Positions 62,437 through 64,000 of a DNA stretch of 64,000 nt are shown here, in pieces. The notes under the pieces are model-generated. The model saw nothing but the letters and a program-made list of their open reading frames with translations. It made no database searches and was not told the origin of the DNA. The DNA is from Gari tellinella (lineage: Eukaryota > Mollusca > Bivalvia > Cardiida > Psammobiidae), in contig OV277864.1 of the NCBI GenBank assembly GCA_922989275.2, positions 71,490,158 through 71,554,157 on the forward strand. Reading direction: 5' to 3'. How positions within the stretch are numbered: position 1 is the first letter of the stretch; the number at the start of each line of letters is the position of its first letter. The position numbers and the translations under genes were made by a program.

Positions 62437-62471
62437 TGTGGAAAGGTCCAATAGAGAGGTTTTACTATTTA
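62437..62471. mobile_element. TA-3 right-end fragment
   Basis: GGAAAGGTCCAATAGAGAGG and TTTTACTATT resemble the TA-3 terminus. The preceding ATTTCAATGTGGAAAGGTCC is an inverted copy of 60300-60330. Confidence 0.6.
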
Positions 62472-63016
62472 TAGCAATAGAGTTGTGTTCGACTGATTGA
62501 GAGATTCCACTGATTACAGTGGAACCTTTGAATCCCGAACACCTATATTTATACTTCAAATAAACATTAAGTGGCGAGATGCTTTCCATTGGCGCAGAAA
62601 TTGAGTGTAACCTGTCACGAATTCGCCTATAACATCTAGATGCGTGTTATTATCCCACTTTCACGAAAACGTAACACAAAGTACTAACTCGCATTCCGTC
62701 TAAAAGATGTTCGAAGAAAAACAAAATGTTGGGGGAGGGGGGATTTAATTTTAATCAGAAAAATGTCGTTTTACGGTTTATACTTTTTATATTTATAGAT
62801 AACAGTGGTGTAGATATTTGTGTGCTGTTGAAACCTGTGCTTCGTCTATATTAGTGTTTTCTTCTGACCTGTCCAAGTTATGTTTAGATTGGAACATTCT
62901 AAAACTTTAAAAGCGATGAGTTTTCTCTACATCCAGTTAGAGATACGGATAGCTGTAATTTTTGTGCGTAATGTCTCGGAGTAATAAGAGCTCGCTCTAA
63001 TTACTCCGTGGTAATA
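62472..63016. other. Unassigned stretch
   Basis: CAGTGGAACCTTTGAATCCC after TA (62518) looks like a lone pogo-type terminus with no partner found. Near 62990, TAAGAGCTCGC and ACTCCGTGGTAA are short words of no clear origin. Confidence 0.4.
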
Positions 63017-63018
63017 TA

Positions 63019-63225
63019 CAGTAGAGGATACGTTATTATTTTCCGTTTAAACGCAATGCACTAAACTGGTACATTTATTTTTAGAAAGGTTAACTATGGT
63101 TTTAATCTGAGTAGCAAACAGGAGTGCCATGTTTAAATTTTCATTTTCGTTTTGCTTAATATTAAAATTCCTATAATGCGGCGTCTGATCAGAGTCTACA
63201 CTGTTTGCCTATTTCCCTTTCGTGG
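63019..63225 (-). mobile_element. Chimera of TA-1 and TTAA-2 halves
   Basis: 63019-63120 is the left half of a minus-strand TA-1 (CAGTAGAGGATACGTTATTA, CCGTTTAAACGCAATGC, AGTAGCAAACAG). It passes at the hairpin into minus-strand TTAA-2: TTTCATTTTCGTTTTGCTTA, AATTCCTATAATGCGGCGTC, TGATCAGAGTCTACACTG. The join falls at the CAAACAG arm common to both families. Confidence 0.8.
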
Positions 63226-63242
63226 GATGGATTAAATACAAG

Positions 63243-63305
63243 AATGAGGAGAAGGCGTTATTCTTTCCAAATAAAGGCGTTAAAGCTATTATTTCCATCT
63301 GAAAC
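63243..63305 (+). mobile_element. TA-1 left-end fragment
   Basis: GAGGAGAAGGCGTTATTCTT, TCCAAATAAAGGCGTTAAAG and CTATTATTTCCATCTGAAAC follow plus-strand TA-1 up to the start of the hairpin, then stop. Confidence 0.68.
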
Positions 63306-63421
63306 AATTCATATCTTGCCGTCAACAATGAGTGGTCGTTAAGTACGTTGTTGTTGATTAAAACAACATTAAGGCTAAAAGATCATTCAAATGTCTTTAT
63401 TACATGAGATAGAAACACATA

Positions 63422-63673
63422 GTATCCCTTTCCCACATAGAAGCGACTTTTAGCGTATTTAATTTATTCCTCCGCTGAACAAAATAGTTCCTATTTAAAC
63501 AGTTTTAAACATGCGCCATAAGATATAAGGTCTACATATTAGCAGATGGTAGCTTAAACCAGGCTGAAAGTAAAGCAGAAATCGCCTTAAGGCACCTTCT
63601 GCATTACTTTCAACCTGCTTTAAGTGGTCCCTTATTTTCAATACTAGAAATAGGCAATTGGGTAAAGGGGTAT
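63422..63673 (-). mobile_element. TTAA-4 MITE, ends eroded
   Basis: GTATCCCTTTCCCACATAGA, ACTTTTAGCGTATTTAATTT, H2 at 63552-63624 (AGCTTAAACCAGGCTGAAAG, tip CGCCTTAAGGC, CAACCTGCTTTAAG), then CAATACTAGAAATAGGC and GGGTAAAGGGGTATA. Confidence 0.87.
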
Positions 63674-64000
63674 AGATGCTTAAAGTTGAACCTATACATA
63701 CCTAGGCAGGTGAAACACACAACATCTATGAGTGAAATTGGCAGATGCAAAGAGACATTTGCCCTCATCTCTTATAGACTTTTTCTTCCAGTAAAGTAGG
63801 ATAAATATATCGGGTTTTTTTTCTCATAAAGAAACGCAGATAGCCGAGCTGTTTATAAGGTAGATTCTTATGTCAATTTCTTGCAGTTTATCTCATTAAT
63901 AAAGAAGAATATTAGTCGGGAAACATGGTTTCCACTAGTAGGAAGGCATAGATCGGTTAAGAACAAATTTGGAAAAACTCCGCCAAATGTATGCTGTGCC
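63674..64000. other. Unassigned end of window
   Basis: AT-rich, no recognised repeat or exon. Confidence 0.45.

Overview
The window looks like non-coding, AT-rich nuclear DNA from an animal, most likely a marine invertebrate and plausibly a bivalve mollusc. The organism call is inference. It rests on the very high density of short non-autonomous transposons, a tRNA-derived SINE with a metazoan-type central domain, and hairpin sequences whose spurious translations (for example NSLDPDQTPRNAAS) I recall from automatic gene sets of bivalves; I could not verify this here. No open reading frame exceeds 150 codons, and the longer ones run through transposon copies. I see no convincing protein-coding exon, rRNA or intact tRNA gene.

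About half of the window is miniature inverted-repeat elements (MITEs). The names used here are mine. TA-1 (about 246 bp, ends CAGTGGAGAATCTGTTATTC) and TA-2 (about 355 bp, ends CAGTGCTCCCTCTCTACAAC) are flanked by TA. TA-3 (about 210 bp, ends CAGTAAAACCTCTCTAT) and two pogo/Tigger-like elements are also flanked by TA. TTAA-1 and its subfamily 1b, TTAA-2, TTAA-3 and TTAA-4 begin and end with TTAA, as piggyBac-type elements do. GC-1 and GC-2 begin with GGGCCCGTTT. Nested copies at 24093-24654, 12983-13373 and 48055-48630 show directly that TA-1 and TA-2 duplicate TA and that TTAA-4 duplicates TTAA.

The most interesting feature is what the elements carry inside. TA-1, TA-2, TTAA-1, TTAA-2, TTAA-3 and GC-1 have unrelated ends but share one hairpin, H1: about 65 bp, outer arms CAAACAG/CTGTTTG, inner arms GATCAGA/TCTGATC. 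Between these fixed blocks the stem differs by family, yet both arms change together so pairing is kept. A second hairpin class, H2 (arms GCTTAAAGCAGG or GCTTAAAGCAAGG), is shared by TTAA-4 and TA-3. This looks like a stem-loop module that moves among transposon families or is maintained in them.

Layout: 0-10 kb is a MITE mosaic with a TIR element at 952-1509, an unusual nine-copy 15-nt motif array at 4425-4669, and two tRNA-like repeats. 10-16.5 kb is dense in nested MITEs and ends in a 1-kb palindrome. 16.5-33 kb is sparser and includes a 184-bp near-perfect palindrome and stacked insertions at 23.7-24.7 kb. 33-50 kb is the densest part, with a 0.6-kb tandem duplication, many near-identical TA-1 copies and element-in-element insertions. 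50-64 kb has older, more eroded copies, two families of long palindromes, a tRNA-like sequence and a SINE. Nothing here suggests genes working together; the biology on view is transposon amplification, nesting and hairpin dynamics.
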